A stretch of DNA of 64,000 nt, taken from Malachius bipustulatus. Its lineage: Eukaryota > Arthropoda > Insecta > Coleoptera > Melyridae. The stretch spans positions 32,709,579 through 32,773,578 of the forward strand of contig OU342638.1 in assembly GCA_910589415.1 (NCBI GenBank), given 5' to 3'. A program made the position numbers and the translations under genes. The notes beneath the pieces are model-generated. The model searched no databases, was not told the DNA's origin, and saw nothing but the letters and a program-made list of their open reading frames with translations. Positions 41,678-55,884 of this stretch are shown piece by piece; within the stretch, counting starts at the first letter, position 1; every line of letters starts with the position of its first letter.

Positions 41678-43924
41678 GTGGAAATCTCAAGTGCAGAGGA
41701 ATGTAACGGTGCCCCGTCATGTTGAATATGGAGTTTTGAGCGCAATTAACTCGCTGCAATAAAGGATTATGATACTACGTATGACGAACAATACAAACTA
41801 TGTCAAGAATCATTAGGGACAGTCTGTTAGAGCTAATCGATAGCTTTTGCGGCCTCATTATGAGTCATGTCATGGTCCGCGATTTCATGAACGTGGTTAT
41901 CAAATTACTGTCAATAATAAACCTATTTCCCCGGTCGAATCGAAACGTATTAACGCTAATTCTATATATTAACGATTTATCGGATAGTAATCGTCGATTG
42001 TTGACGGTGGACCGTTTCGGGGAATCCCGGGCGGGGGACGGTTGGAAAATGCAGCACAAAGCAAACATATCGTCAGGGCGCAGAGACAGAAAACAGAACA
42101 GGTTGCCGGCTATTTACAGAGATTTAATAACTTGTTGCAGTTTTCAGAGTTCGTTTAGTTGCGTTGATTACGTGCTGGGAGCGGGGGATGAAAATAAAAG
42201 TATCCTGATGGGAAAGTACCTGCACGTACATGCCTTGTACATATTTCTCAAGACCACGTTTTCTATTTAAAAAAGAATTCCGACTTGAGCTTGATTTCAA
42301 GATGTCTCAAACGTTCACCAATTAGAGAGAGGAAAATGGAAGTAGTCACTCTCTGAAAAAGTGGACAAATTTAGAGATGTTCATATTTTGATATTTATGG
42401 CATTAGCTCGCCTAATAAGGGAAATCCATTGATATGGTACATGGTAACGTCACATTCGACAGTTGAGACGAAATTGTGGAGACTTCTAAGCAAACGACGA
42501 AATCTAGATTTTTGTTATTTTTTCGGGGATGGACCTCGTCTCCTTAAGCGGGAAAATAAAGAAGGAGCTCGAGGGTGTACACAAGTTAGTAGTAGGACTA
42601 TGCTGCTAAAGTAAAGACAGGAAAAAGGTATCCATTACAGTATACATATAGCTAAGTAGAAGATACCTCAGTTCCCACGATTAATATTTTTATGCAAATT
42701 AGGCATCTGCGAGTTCCACTTGCTGTCCGCATTTCACCTATTGCACAAAAATCTTAGCTGAGAGTTTATAATATTTTTCAACTGCTAACTCGTTAACTCG
42801 TTAAAATAGTTAAAATAACCGAGCCCATCTCTGATTCTTCAAACCTTCGATCAAATCAACCCGTTTTAATAACGGCCGCGAAATGAATATTATTTATGAT
42901 CGAGCAGATTTCAGCAGCGTTCACTTCTATAACTAATTACTTACCACCAATCTCAGTAATTACTCCGGCAGTGTTTCAATGATTATTCACCCCCATCTGG
43001 AAATAAATCAACGGCATTATTATTAATCAGACAGAGGAAATATTAATTCAAGACAAAAACTTTTCAGATCCGAATCCCTAAATCATGTAATAAATACCGC
43101 GAGCCCGGATCCCGAACAACAACATCCCCCGTGTTATTGTGCAACTCGAGTATTCAACTCAACTTGACCGTCCGCCCTCGAAGAAGGGATGAATCAATGC
43201 GGATCGTATTTCACGAGGCCGTCGGTAGACTCAACCCTTTCGAACATAAATCATGCCGAGATTTCGACAGCGAATCGCGGGCAGAACACAACATAACAAA
43301 CCACCCCTTTTGCCGTCCCGGCTCGTCGGTCGCGGTCATTTAGAGCGAAATTACCGCCGGAGGGAGTATAATTACGGGCTGCTTTTAACCGGTATCAACG
43401 TGGTAAAAATCCCTTGTTTTTCAGATTGTGATCGATATGTACCGTCACGCGGAAGCCTGAGGGTTGCCTTTTAAAATTCGAGGTTGTGACACTCCTTCGG
43501 TTTTATGCCGACTCTAGGATCGGAATGTCATTTCGCGGTGGTGGTGGTGGTGGTTGCGCGGCAAGAAACTGGGTTAGGAGGGTGGTATTCATTAGGGAGC
43601 TGCTGTGAATTGAGAAGCGGAAACAATTATTCCCAACCTTAATTCGCTCTTTCGAAATGCTCTTTTAAAGGCCATTTCAAATCACTTTGGGGGGTTTTGT
43701 TGGGTATATTTTTCAATCCCTAGACTCAATAAAACTTATCCACTACCACCGCTTAAAGAAATCGAACTGGATGTTAATTCGCAAAGAGTAACGTTACACT
43801 GACATATTGGCACCAATATCAGAGATCTAGTTACTAAACACAGCTAGGTTTTCTTTGAAATATTCTTTCCTAGCTGTCCCTCCTTTCAAATCTAGCATTC
43901 TCTGTCTGTCTCTGTCTAGCAATC
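41678..43924. other. Low-copy DNA, no gene recognised
   Basis: A 156-codon plus-strand frame at 41,800-42,270 is the longest on this strand. It contains LYINDLSDS, which recalls a reverse-transcriptase motif, but neighbouring residues do not align with that family. A (GGT)6 microsatellite lies at 43,536-43,554. Other frames are short and unassigned. Confidence 0.4.
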
Positions 43925-44340
43925 TGTCGTTTTAAGATTATCTTCCTTCTCACAATAATTGGCTGGTTCGAGTATTTTCTTAGCATTTGCTAAGAACGAA
44001 CAAAACATCACAACGTAGGAGGTCCTGGGGTTAAAATTAGGCGGTTACAATTATATGGTTTTCAAGGATCATGTGTTTTCAAGTTTAAAGGGGTTAGAAC
44101 CACGGCGGCCATTTCTTTTTAATTATTTGAAGCTAGAGATTCAGGGCGGGAGAAGTTTTAATCAATTTATATATTTCCTTGGACTTCGGAGCGGGGTTAA
44201 CTCAAATTCAAAACTAGAATTCAGAGGGCGGGAATTCAAAAGAGACGTACATGACAGAGACGGTGACATTTCGAACATCACAGTGGTTCTTGTTTTTAAT
44301 TCATTTTGTTAGGCCTCCGTCTAGGTAGATTTTAGGTACA
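43925..44340 (+). mobile_element. LTR (family A copy 2)
   Basis: Starts TGTCGTTTTAAG and ends TTTTAGGTACA, with the family landmarks in order: AATAATTGGCTGGTTCGAG, AAGAACGAACAAAAC, AGTTTAAAGGGGTTAGAAC, CACGGCGGCCATTT, GAAGCTAGAGATT, GGGCGGGA, GTTCTTGTTTTTAATT and GTTAGGCCTC. It has the basic unit once, at 416 bp, so it is the reference against which the triplicated copy at 25.5 kb is judged. A clear primer-binding site follows at 44,346. The internal region is cut off after about 70 bases by a satellite array. Confidence 0.72.
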
Positions 44341-44345
44341 AAATT

Positions 44346-44359
44346 TGGTGCCGTGACCC
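44346..44359 (+). other. Primer-binding site of LTR family A
   Basis: TGGTGCCGTGACCC, five bases after the LTR end (AAATT spacer). TGG matches the universal tRNA CCA end. Decayed equivalents follow the other two LTR copies (GATTTAGTGATTCC at 26,332 and, on the minus strand, GATTTGATGCTCATGACG at 56,737), supporting the LTR boundary calls. The primer tRNA is not named. Confidence 0.65.
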
Positions 44360-44426
44360 ATTTCTTTTACGTCACAGCTTACGTCACGGGTGTAGCGTAT
44401 TTTTATCAGCACGCACCTTAACATCA

Positions 44427-47400
44427 GAACGCACCTAATAGAGCAACTAAACTGTCATGTCAATAATAAGATCGATCTTCAACTTTGAATATAAACCATC
44501 AGGAAGTTCTATTCTAAGCAAGCTGTCAAACAGTACAATTTTGATGAGTGCTATATTTATAAAATAAATTTAAAAAAACTTAAAACGCGCCTAATAAAGC
44601 AACTAAACTGTCATGTCAATAATAAGATCGACCTTCAACTTTGAATATAAACTATCAGGAAGTACTATTCTAAGCAGCTGTCAAACAGTACAATTTTGAT
44701 GAGTATTATATTTATAAAATGAACTTTAAATAACTTAAAACGCACCTAATAGAGCAACTCAACTGTTATGTCAATAAGATCGATCTTCTACTTTGAATAT
44801 AAACCATCAGGAAGTACTCTTCTAAGCAGCTGTCAAACAGTACAATTTTGATGAGTGCTATATTTATAAAATGAACTTAAAATAACTTAAAACGCACCTA
44901 ATAGAGCAACTCAACTGTCATGTCAATAAAATCGATCTTCTACTTTGAATATAAACCATCAGGAAGTACTCTTCTTAGCAGCTGTCAAACAGTACAATTT
45001 TGATGAGTGCTTTATTTATAAAATAAACTTTAAATAACTTAAAACGCATTTAATAGAGCAACTGAACTGTCATGTCAATAAGATCGATCTTCTACTTTGA
45101 ATATAAACCATCAGGAAGTACTCTTCTAAGCAGTTGTCAAACAGTACAATTTTGATGAGTGCTTTATTTATAAAATAAACTTTAAATAACTTAAAACGCA
45201 TTTAATAGAGCAACTGAACTGTCATGTCAATAAGATCGATCTTCAACTTTGAATATAAACCATCAGGAAGTTCTATTCTAAGCAAGCTGTCAAACAGTAC
45301 AATTTTGATGAGTGCTATATTTATAAAATAAATTTAAAAAAACTTAAAACGCGCCTAATAAAGCAACTAAACTGTCATGTCAATAATAAGATCGACCTTC
45401 AACTTTGAATATAAACTATCAGGAAGTACTATTCTAAGCAGCTGTCAAACAGTACAATTTTGATGAGTATTATATTTATAAAATGAACTTTAAATAACTT
45501 AAAACGCACCTAATAGAGCAACTCAACTGTTATGTCAATAAGATCGATCTTCTACTTTGAATATAAACCATCAGGAAGTACTCTTCTAAGCAGCTGTCAA
45601 ACAGTACAATTTTGATGAGTGCTATATTTATAAAATGAACTTAAAATAACTTAAAACGCACCTAATAGAGCAACTCAACTGTCATGTCAATAAAATCGAT
45701 CTTCTACTTTGAATATAAACCATCAGGAAGTACTCTTCTTAGCAGCTGTCAAACAGTACAATTTTGATGAGTGCTTTATTTATAAAATAAACTTTAAATA
45801 ACTTAAAACGCATTTAATAGAGCAACTGAACTGTCATGTCAATAAGATCGATCTTCTACTTTGAATATAAACCATCAGGAAGTACTCTTCTAAGCAGTTG
45901 TCAAACAGTACAATTTTGATGAGTGCTTTATTTATAAAATAAACTTTAAATAACTTAAAACGCATTTAATAGAGCAACTGAACTGTCATGTCAATAAGAT
46001 CGATCTTCAACTTTGAATATAAACCATCAGGAAGTTCTATTCTAAGCAAGCTGTCAAACAGTACAATTTTGATGAGTGCTATATTTATAAAATAAATTTA
46101 AAAAAACTTAAAACGCGCCTAATAAAGCAACTAAACTGTCATGTCAATAATAAGATCGACCTTCAACTTTGAATATAAACTATCAGGAAGTACTATTCTA
46201 AGCAGCTGTCAAACAGTACAATTTTGATGAGTATTATATTTATAAAATGAACTTTAAATAACTTAAAACGCACCTAATAGAGCAACTCAACTGTTATGTC
46301 AATAAGATCGATCTTCTACTTTGAATATAAACCATCAGGAAGTACTCTTCTAAGCAGCTGTCAAACAGTACAATTTTGATGAGTGCTATATTTATAAAAT
46401 GAACTTAAAATAACTTAAAACGCACCTAATAGAGCAACTCAACTGTCATGTCAATAAAATCGATCTTCTACTTTGAATATAAACCATCAGGAAGTACTCT
46501 TCTTAGCAGCTGTCAAACAGTACAATTTTGATGAGTGCTTTATTTATAAAATAAACTTTAAATAACTTAAAACGCATTTAATAGAGCAACTGAACTGTCA
46601 TGTCAATAAGATCGATCTTCTACTTTGAATATAAACCATCAGGAAGTACTCTTCTAAGCAGTTGTCAAACAGTACAATTTTGATGAGTGCTTTATTTATA
46701 AAATAAACTTTAAATAACTTAAAACGCATTTAATAGAGCAACTGAACTGTCATGTCAATAAGATCGATCTTCAACTTTGAATATAAACCATCAGGAAGTT
46801 CTATTCTAAGCAAGCTGTCAAACAGTACAATTTTGATGAGTGCTATATTTATAAAATAAATTTAAAAAAACTTAAAACGCGCCTAATAAAGCAACTAAAC
46901 TGTCATGTCAATAATAAGATCGACCTTCAACTTTGAATATAAACTATCAGGAAGTACTATTCTAAGCAGCTGTCAAACAGTACAATTTTGATGAGTATTA
47001 TATTTATAAAATGAACTTTAAATAACTTAAAACGCACCTAATAGAGCAACTCAACTGTTATGTCAATAAGATCGATCTTCTACTTTGAATATAAACCATC
47101 AGGAAGTACTCTTCTAAGCAGCTGTCAAACAGTACAATTTTGATGAGTGCTATATTTATAAAATGAACTTAAAATAACTTAAAACGCACCTAATAGAGCA
47201 ACTCAACTGTCATGTCAATAAAATCGATCTTCTACTTTGAATATAAACCATCAGGAAGTACTCTTCTTAGCAGCTGTCAAACAGTACAATTTTGATGAGT
47301 GCTTTATTTATAAAATAAACTTTAAATAACTTAAAACGCATTTAATAGAGCAACTGAACTGTCATGTCAATAAGATCGATCTTCTACTTTGAATATAAAC

Positions 47401-50400
47401 CATCAGGAAGTACTCTTCTAAGCAGTTGTCAAACAGTACAATTTTGATGAGTGCTTTATTTATAAAATAAACTTTAAATAACTTAAAACGCATTTAATAG
47501 AGCAACTGAACTGTCATGTCAATAAGATCGATCTTCAACTTTGAATATAAACCATCAGGAAGTTCTATTCTTAGCAAGCTGTCAAACAGTACAATTTTGA
47601 TGAGTGCTATATTTATAAAATAAATTTAAAAAAACTTAAAACGCGCCTAATAAAGCAACTAAACTGTCATGTCAATAATAAGATCGACCTTCAACTTTGA
47701 ATATAAACTATCAGGAAGTACTATTCTAAGCAGCTGTCAAACAGTACAATTTTGATGAGTATTATATTTATAAAATGAACTTTAAATAACTTAAAACGCA
47801 CCTAATAGAGCAACTCAACTGTTATGTCAATAAGATCGATCTTCTACTTTGAATATAAACCATCAGGAAGTACTCTTCTAAGCAGCTGTCAAACAGTACA
47901 ATTTTGATGAGTGCTATATTTATAAAATGAACTTAAAATAACTTAAAACGCACCTAATAGAGCAACTCAACTGTCATGTCAATAAAATCGATCTTCTACT
48001 TTGAATATAAACCATCAGGAAGTACTCTTCTTAGCAGCTGTCAAACAGTACAATTTTGATGAGTGCTATATTTATAAAATGAACTTTAAATAACTTAAAA
48101 CGCACCTAATAGAGCAACTCAACTGTTATGTCAATAAGATCGATCTTCTACTTTGAATATAAACCATCAGGAAGTACTCTTCTAAGCAGCTGTCAAACAG
48201 TACAATTTTGATGAGTGCTATATTTATAAAATGAACTTAAAATAACTTAAAACGCACCTAATAGAGCAACTCAACTGTCATGTCAATAAAATCGATCTTC
48301 TACTTTGAATATAAACCATCAGGAAGTACTCTTCTTAGCAGCTGTCAAACAGTACAATTTTGATGAGTGCTTTATTTATAAAATAAACTTTAAATAACTT
48401 AAAACGCATTTAATAGAGCAACTGAACTGTCATGTCAATAAGATCGATCTTCTACTTTGAATATAAACCATCAGGAAGTACTCTTCTAAGCAGTTGTCAA
48501 ACAGTACAATTTTGATGAGTGCTTTATTTATAAAATAAACTTTAAATAACTTAAAACGCATTTAATAGAGCAACTGAACTGTCATGTCAATAAGATCGAT
48601 CTTCAACTTTGAATATAAACCATCAGGAAGTTCTATTCTAAGCAAGCTGTCAAACAGTACAATTTTGATGAGTGCTATATTTATAAAATAAATTTAAAAA
48701 AACTTAAAACGCGCCTAATAAAGCAACTAAACTGTCATGTCAATAATAAGATCGACCTTCAACTTTGAATATAAACTATCAGGAAGTACTATTCTAAGCA
48801 GCTGTCAAACAGTACAATTTTGATGAGTATTATATTTATAAAATGAACTTTAAATAACTTAAAACGCACCTAATAGAGCAACTCAACTGTTATGTCAATA
48901 AGATCGATCTTCTACTTTGAATATAAACCATCAGGAAGTACTCTTCTAAGCAGCTGTCAAACAGTACAATTTTGATGAGTGCTATATTTATAAAATGAAC
49001 TTAAAATAACTTAAAACGCACCTAATAGAGCAACTCAACTGTCATGTCAATAAAATCGATCTTCTACTTTGAATATAAACCATCAGGAAGTACTCTTCTT
49101 AGCAGCTGTCAAACAGTACAATTTTGATGAGTGCTTTATTTATAAAATAAACTTTAAATAACTTAAAACGCATTTAATAGAGCAACTGAACTGTCATGTC
49201 AATAAGATCGATCTTCTACTTTGAATATAAACCATCAGGAAGTACTCTTCTAAGCAGTTGTCAAACAGTACAATTTTGATGAGTGCTTTATTTATAAAAT
49301 AAACTTTAAATAACTTAAAACGCATTTAATAGAGCAACTGAACTGTCATGTCAATAAGATCGATCTTCAACTTTGAATATAAACCATCAGGAAGTTCTAT
49401 TCTAAGCAAGCTGTCAAACAGTACAATTTTGATGAGTGCTATATTTATAAAATAAATTTAAAAAAACTTAAAACGCGCCTAATAAAGCAACTAAACTGTC
49501 ATGTCAATAATAAGATCGACCTTCAACTTTGAATATAAACTATCAGGAAGTACTATTCTAAGCAGCTGTCAAACAGTACAATTTTGATGAGTATTATATT
49601 TATAAAATGAACTTTAAATAACTTAAAACGCACCTAATAGAGCAACTCAACTGTTATGTCAATAAGATCGATCTTCTACTTTGAATATAAACCATCAGGA
49701 AGTACTCTTCTAAGCAGCTGTCAAACAGTACAATTTTGATGAGTGCTATATTTATAAAATGAACTTAAAATAACTTAAAACGCACCTAATAGAGCAACTC
49801 AACTGTCATGTCAATAAAATCGATCTTCTACTTTGAATATAAACCATCAGGAAGTACTCTTCTTAGCAGCTGTCAAACAGTACAATTTTGATGAGTGCTT
49901 TATTTATAAAATAAACTTTAAATAACTTAAAACGCATTTAATAGAGCAACTGAACTGTCATGTCAATAAGATCGATCTTCTACTTTGAATATAAACCATC
50001 AGGAAGTACTCTTCTAAGCAGTTGTCAAACAGTACAATTTTGATGAGTGCTTTATTTATAAAATAAACTTTAAATAACTTAAAACGCATTTAATAGAGCA
50101 ACTGAACTGTCATGTCAATAAGATCGATCTTCAACTTTGAATATAAACCATCAGGAAGTTCTATTCTAAGCAAGCTGTCAAACAGTACAATTTTGATGAG
50201 TGCTATATTTATAAAATAAATTTAAAAAAACTTAAAACGCGCCTAATAAAGCAACTAAACTGTCATGTCAATAATAAGATCGACCTTCAACTTTGAATAT
50301 AAACTATCAGGAAGTACTATTCTAAGCAGCTGTCAAACAGTACAATTTTGATGAGTATTATATTTATAAAATGAACTTTAAATAACTTAAAACGCACCTA

Positions 50401-53400
50401 ATAGAGCAACTCAACTGTTATGTCAATAAGATCGATCTTCTACTTTGAATATAAACCATCAGGAAGTACTCTTCTAAGCAGCTGTCAAACAGTACAATTT
50501 TGATGAGTGCTATATTTATAAAATGAACTTAAAATAACTTAAAACGCACCTAATAGAGCAACTCAACTGTCATGTCAATAAAATCGATCTTCTACTTTGA
50601 ATATAAACCATCAGGAAGTACTCTTCTTAGCAGCTGTCAAACAGTACAATTTTGATGAGTGCTTTATTTATAAAATAAACTTTAAATAACTTAAAACGCA
50701 TTTAATAGAGCAACTGAACTGTCATGTCAATAAGATCGATCTTCTACTTTGAATATAAACCATCAGGAAGTACTCTTCTAAGCAGTTGTCAAACAGTACA
50801 ATTTTGATGAGTGCTTTATTTATAAAATAAACTTTAAATAACTTAAAACGCATTTAATAGAGCAACTGAACTGTCATGTCAATAAGATCGATCTTCAACT
50901 TTGAATATAAACCATCAGGAAGTTCTATTCTAAGCAAGCTGTCAAACAGTACAATTTTGATGAGTGCTATATTTATAAAATAAATTTAAAAAAACTTAAA
51001 ACGCGCCTAATAAAGCAACTAAACTGTCATGTCAATAATAAGATCGACCTTCAACTTTGAATATAAACTATCAGGAAGTACTATTCTAAGCAGCTGTCAA
51101 ACAGTACAATTTTGATGAGTATTATATTTATAAAATGAACTTTAAATAACTTAAAACGCACCTAATAGAGCAACTCAACTGTTATGTCAATAAGATCGAT
51201 CTTCTACTTTGAATATAAACCATCAGGAAGTACTCTTCTAAGCAGCTGTCAAACAGTACAATTTTGATGAGTGCTATATTTATAAAATGAACTTAAAATA
51301 ACTTAAAACGCACCTAATAGAGCAACTCAACTGTCATGTCAATAAAATCGATCTTCTACTTTGAATATAAACCATCAGGAAGTACTCTTCTTAGCAGCTG
51401 TCAAACAGTACAATTTTGATGAGTGCTTTATTTATAAAATAAACTTTAAATAACTTAAAACGCATTTAATAGAGCAACTGAACTGTCATGTCAATAAGAT
51501 CGATCTTCTACTTTGAATATAAACCATCAGGAAGTACTCTTCTAAGCAGTTGTCAAACAGTACAATTTTGATGAGTGCTTTATTTATAAAATAAACTTTA
51601 AATAACTTAAAACGCATTTAATAGAGCAACTGAACTGTCATGTCAATAAGATCGATCTTCAACTTTGAATATAAACCATCAGGAAGTTCTATTCTAAGCA
51701 AGCTGTCAAACAGTACAATTTTGATGAGTGCTATATTTATAAAATAAATTTAAAAAAACTTAAAACGCGCCTAATAAAGCAACTAAACTGTCATGTCAAT
51801 AATAAGATCGACCTTCAACTTTGAATATAAACTATCAGGAAGTACTATTCTAAGCAGCTGTCAAACAGTACAATTTTGATGAGTATTATATTTATAAAAT
51901 GAACTTTAAATAACTTAAAACGCACCTAATAGAGCAACTCAACTGTTATGTCAATAAGATCGATCTTCTACTTTGAATATAAACCATCAGGAAGTACTCT
52001 TCTAAGCAGCTGTCAAACAGTACAATTTTGATGAGTGCTATATTTATAAAATGAACTTAAAATAACTTAAAACGCACCTAATAGAGCAACTCAACTGTCA
52101 TGTCAATAAAATCGATCTTCTACTTTGAATATAAACCATCAGGAAGTACTCTTCTTAGCAGCTGTCAAACAGTACAATTTTGATGAGTGCTTTATTTATA
52201 AAATAAACTTTAAATAACTTAAAACGCATTTAATAGAGCAACTGAACTGTCATGTCAATAAGATCGATCTTCTACTTTGAATATAAACCATCAGGAAGTA
52301 CTCTTCTAAGCAGTTGTCAAACAGTACAATTTTGATGAGTGCTTTATTTATAAAATAAACTTTAAATAACTTAAAACGCATTTAATAGAGCAACTGAACT
52401 GTCATGTCAATAAGATCGATCTTCAACTTTGAATATAAACCATCAGGAAGTTCTATTCTAAGCAAGCTGTCAAACAGTACAATTTTGATGAGTGCTATAT
52501 TTATAAAATAAATTTAAAAAAACTTAAAACGCGCCTAATAAAGCAACTAAACTGTCATGTCAATAATAAGATCGACCTTCAACTTTGAATATAAACTATC
52601 AGGAAGTACTATTCTAAGCAGCTGTCAAACAGTACAATTTTGATGAGTATTATATTTATAAAATGAACTTTAAATAACTTAAAACGCACCTAATAGAGCA
52701 ACTCAACTGTCATGTCAATAAGATCGATCTTCTACTTTGAATATAAACCATCAGGAAGTACTCTTCTAAGCAGCTGTCAAACAGTACAATTTTGATGAGT
52801 GCTATATTTATAAAATGAACTTAAAATAACTTAAAACGCACCTAATAGAGCAACTCAACTGTCATGTCAATAAAATCGATCTTCTACTTTGAATATAAAC
52901 CATCAGGAAGTACTCTTCTTAGCAGCTGTCAAACAGTACAATTTTGATGAGTGCTATATTTATAAAATGAACTTTAAATAACTTAAAACGCACCTAATAG
53001 AGCAACTCAACTGTTATGTCAATAAGATCGATCTTCTACTTTGAATATAAACCATCAGGAAGTACTCTTCTAAGCAGCTGTCAAACAGTACAATTTTGAT
53101 GAGTGCTATATTTATAAAATGAACTTAAAATAACTTAAAACGCACCTAATAGAGCAACTCAACTGTCATGTCAATAAAATCGATCTTCTACTTTGAATAT
53201 AAACCATCAGGAAGTACTCTTCTTAGCAGCTGTCAAACAGTACAATTTTGATGAGTGCTTTATTTATAAAATAAACTTTAAATAACTTAAAACGCATTTA
53301 ATAGAGCAACTGAACTGTCATGTCAATAAGATCGATCTTCTACTTTGAATATAAACCATCAGGAAGTACTCTTCTAAGCAGTTGTCAAACAGTACAATTT

Positions 53401-55884
53401 TGATGAGTGCTTTATTTATAAAATAAACTTTAAATAACTTAAAACGCATTTAATAGAGCAACTGAACTGTCATGTCAATAAGATCGATCTTCAACTTTGA
53501 ATATAAACCATCAGGAAGTTCTATTCTAAGCAAGCTGTCAAACAGTACAATTTTGATGAGTGCTATATTTATAAAATAAATTTAAAAAAACTTAAAACGC
53601 GCCTAATAAAGCAACTAAACTGTCATGTCAATAATAAGATCGACCTTCAACTTTGAATATAAACTATCAGGAAGTACTATTCTAAGCAGCTGTCAAACAG
53701 TACAATTTTGATGAGTATTATATTTATAAAATGAACTTTAAATAACTTAAAACGCACCTAATAGAGCAACTCAACTGTTATGTCAATAAGATCGATCTTC
53801 TACTTTGAATATAAACCATCAGGAAGTACTCTTCTAAGCAGCTGTCAAACAGTACAATTTTGATGAGTGCTATATTTATAAAATGAACTTAAAATAACTT
53901 AAAACGCACCTAATAGAGCAACTCAACTGTCATGTCAATAAAATCGATCTTCTACTTTGAATATAAACCATCAGGAAGTACTCTTCTTAGCAGCTGTCAA
54001 ACAGTACAATTTTGATGAGTGCTTTATTTATAAAATAAACTTTAAATAACTTAAAACGCATTTAATAGAGCAACTGAACTGTCATGTCAATAAGATCGAT
54101 CTTCTACTTTGAATATAAACCATCAGGAAGTACTCTTCTAAGCAGTTGTCAAACAGTACAATTTTGATGAGTGCTTTATTTATAAAATAAACTTTAAATA
54201 ACTTAAAACGCATTTAATAGAGCAACTGAACTGTCATGTCAATAAGATCGATCTTCAACTTTGAATATAAACCATCAGGAAGTTCTATTCTAAGCAAGCT
54301 GTCAAACAGTACAATTTTGATGAGTGCTATATTTATAAAATAAATTTAAAAAAACTTAAAACGCGCCTAATAAAGCAACTAAACTGTCATGTCAATAATA
54401 AGATCGACCTTCAACTTTGAATATAAACTATCAGGAAGTACTATTCTAAGCAGCTGTCAAACAGTACAATTTTGATGAGTATTATATTTATAAAATGAAC
54501 TTTAAATAACTTAAAACGCACCTAATAGAGCAACTCAACTGTTATGTCAATAAGATCGATCTTCTACTTTGAATATAAACCATCAGGAAGTACTCTTCTA
54601 AGCAGCTGTCAAACAGTACAATTTTGATGAGTGCTATATTTATAAAATGAACTTAAAATAACTTAAAACGCACCTAATAGAGCAACTCAACTGTCATGTC
54701 AATAAAATCGATCTTCTACTTTGAATATAAACCATCAGGAAGTACTCTTCTTAGCAGCTGTCAAACAGTACAATTTTGATGAGTGCTTTATTTATAAAAT
54801 AAACTTTAAATAACTTAAAACGCATTTAATAGAGCAACTGAACTGTCATGTCAATAAGATCGATCTTCTACTTTGAATATAAACCATCAGGAAGTACTCT
54901 TCTAAGCAGTTGTCAAACAGTACAATTTTGATGAGTGCTTTATTTATAAAATAAACTTTAAATAACTTAAAACGCATTTAATAGAGCAACTGAACTGTCA
55001 TGTCAATAAGATCGATCTTCAACTTTGAATATAAACCATCAGGAAGTTCTATTCTAAGCAAGCTGTCAAACAGTACAATTTTGATGAGTGCTATATTTAT
55101 AAAATAAATTTAAAAAAACTTAAAACGCGCCTAATAAAGCAACTAAACTGTCATGTCAATAATAAGATCGACCTTCAACTTTGAATATAAACTATCAGGA
55201 AGTACTATTCTAAGCAGCTGTCAAACAGTACAATTTTGATGAGTATTATATTTATAAAATGAACTTTAAATAACTTAAAACGCACCTAATAGAGCAACTC
55301 AACTGTTATGTCAATAAGATCGATCTTCTACTTTGAATATAAACCATCAGGAAGTACTCTTCTAAGCAGCTGTCAAACAGTACAATTTTGATGAGTGCTA
55401 TATTTATAAAATGAACTTAAAATAACTTAAAACGCACCTAATAGAGCAACTCAACTGTCATGTCAATAAAATCGATCTTCTACTTTGAATATAAACCATC
55501 AGGAAGTACTCTTCTTAGCAGCTGTCAAACAGTACAATTTTGATGAGTGCTATATTTATAAAATGAACTTTAAATAACTTAAAACGCACCTAATAGAGCA
55601 ACTCAACTGTCATGTCAATAAAATCGATCTTCTACTTTGAATATAAACCATCAGGAAGTACTCTTCTAAGCAGCTGTCAAACAGTACAATTTTGATGAGT
55701 GCTATATTTATAAAATAAACTTTAAATAACTTAAAACGCACCTAATAGAGCAACTCAACTGTCATGTCAATAAAATCGATCTTCTACTTTGAATATAAAC
55801 CATCAGGAAGTACTCTTCTAAGCAGCTGTCAAACAGTACAATTTTGATGAGTGCTATATTTATAAAACAAACCTAAAATAACAA
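44427..55884 (+). repeat. Satellite: 152-bp monomers in 764-bp higher-order repeats
   Basis: About 75 head-to-tail monomers of 152-156 bp. Typical landmarks are GCACCTAATAGAGCAACT, CATGTCAATAAGATCGATCT, TTTGAATATAAACCATCAGG, CAGCTGTCAAACAGTACAAT and TTTTGATGAGTGCTATATTT. Five monomer types make a 764-bp higher-order unit, marked by the GCGCCTAATAAAGC monomer at 44587, 45351, 46115, 46879, 47643, 48711, 49475, 50239, 51003, 51767, 52531, 53599, 54363 and 55127. Two units (47,643 and 52,531) are 1,068 bp because monomers 2-3 are doubled. Higher-order copies are nearly identical while monomers within a unit differ clearly, which is the signature of recent homogenisation. No open frame of 60 codons exists in the array. 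Most monomers contain the palindrome AAGATCGATCTT. Confidence 0.98.

Noticed and set aside
41800..42270. LYINDLSDS as a reverse-transcriptase motif
   Set aside because: The preceding GVPQGS block and following FADD block are absent and flanking residues do not align, so it is most likely coincidence.
44427..55884. TTTTGATGAGTGC in each satellite monomer as a hammerhead core, or the array as a CRISPR array
   Set aside because: There is no GAAA or cleavage triplet in the right place and no stem II, so the monomer is not a hammerhead. The repeats are contiguous without unique spacers, so it is not CRISPR.
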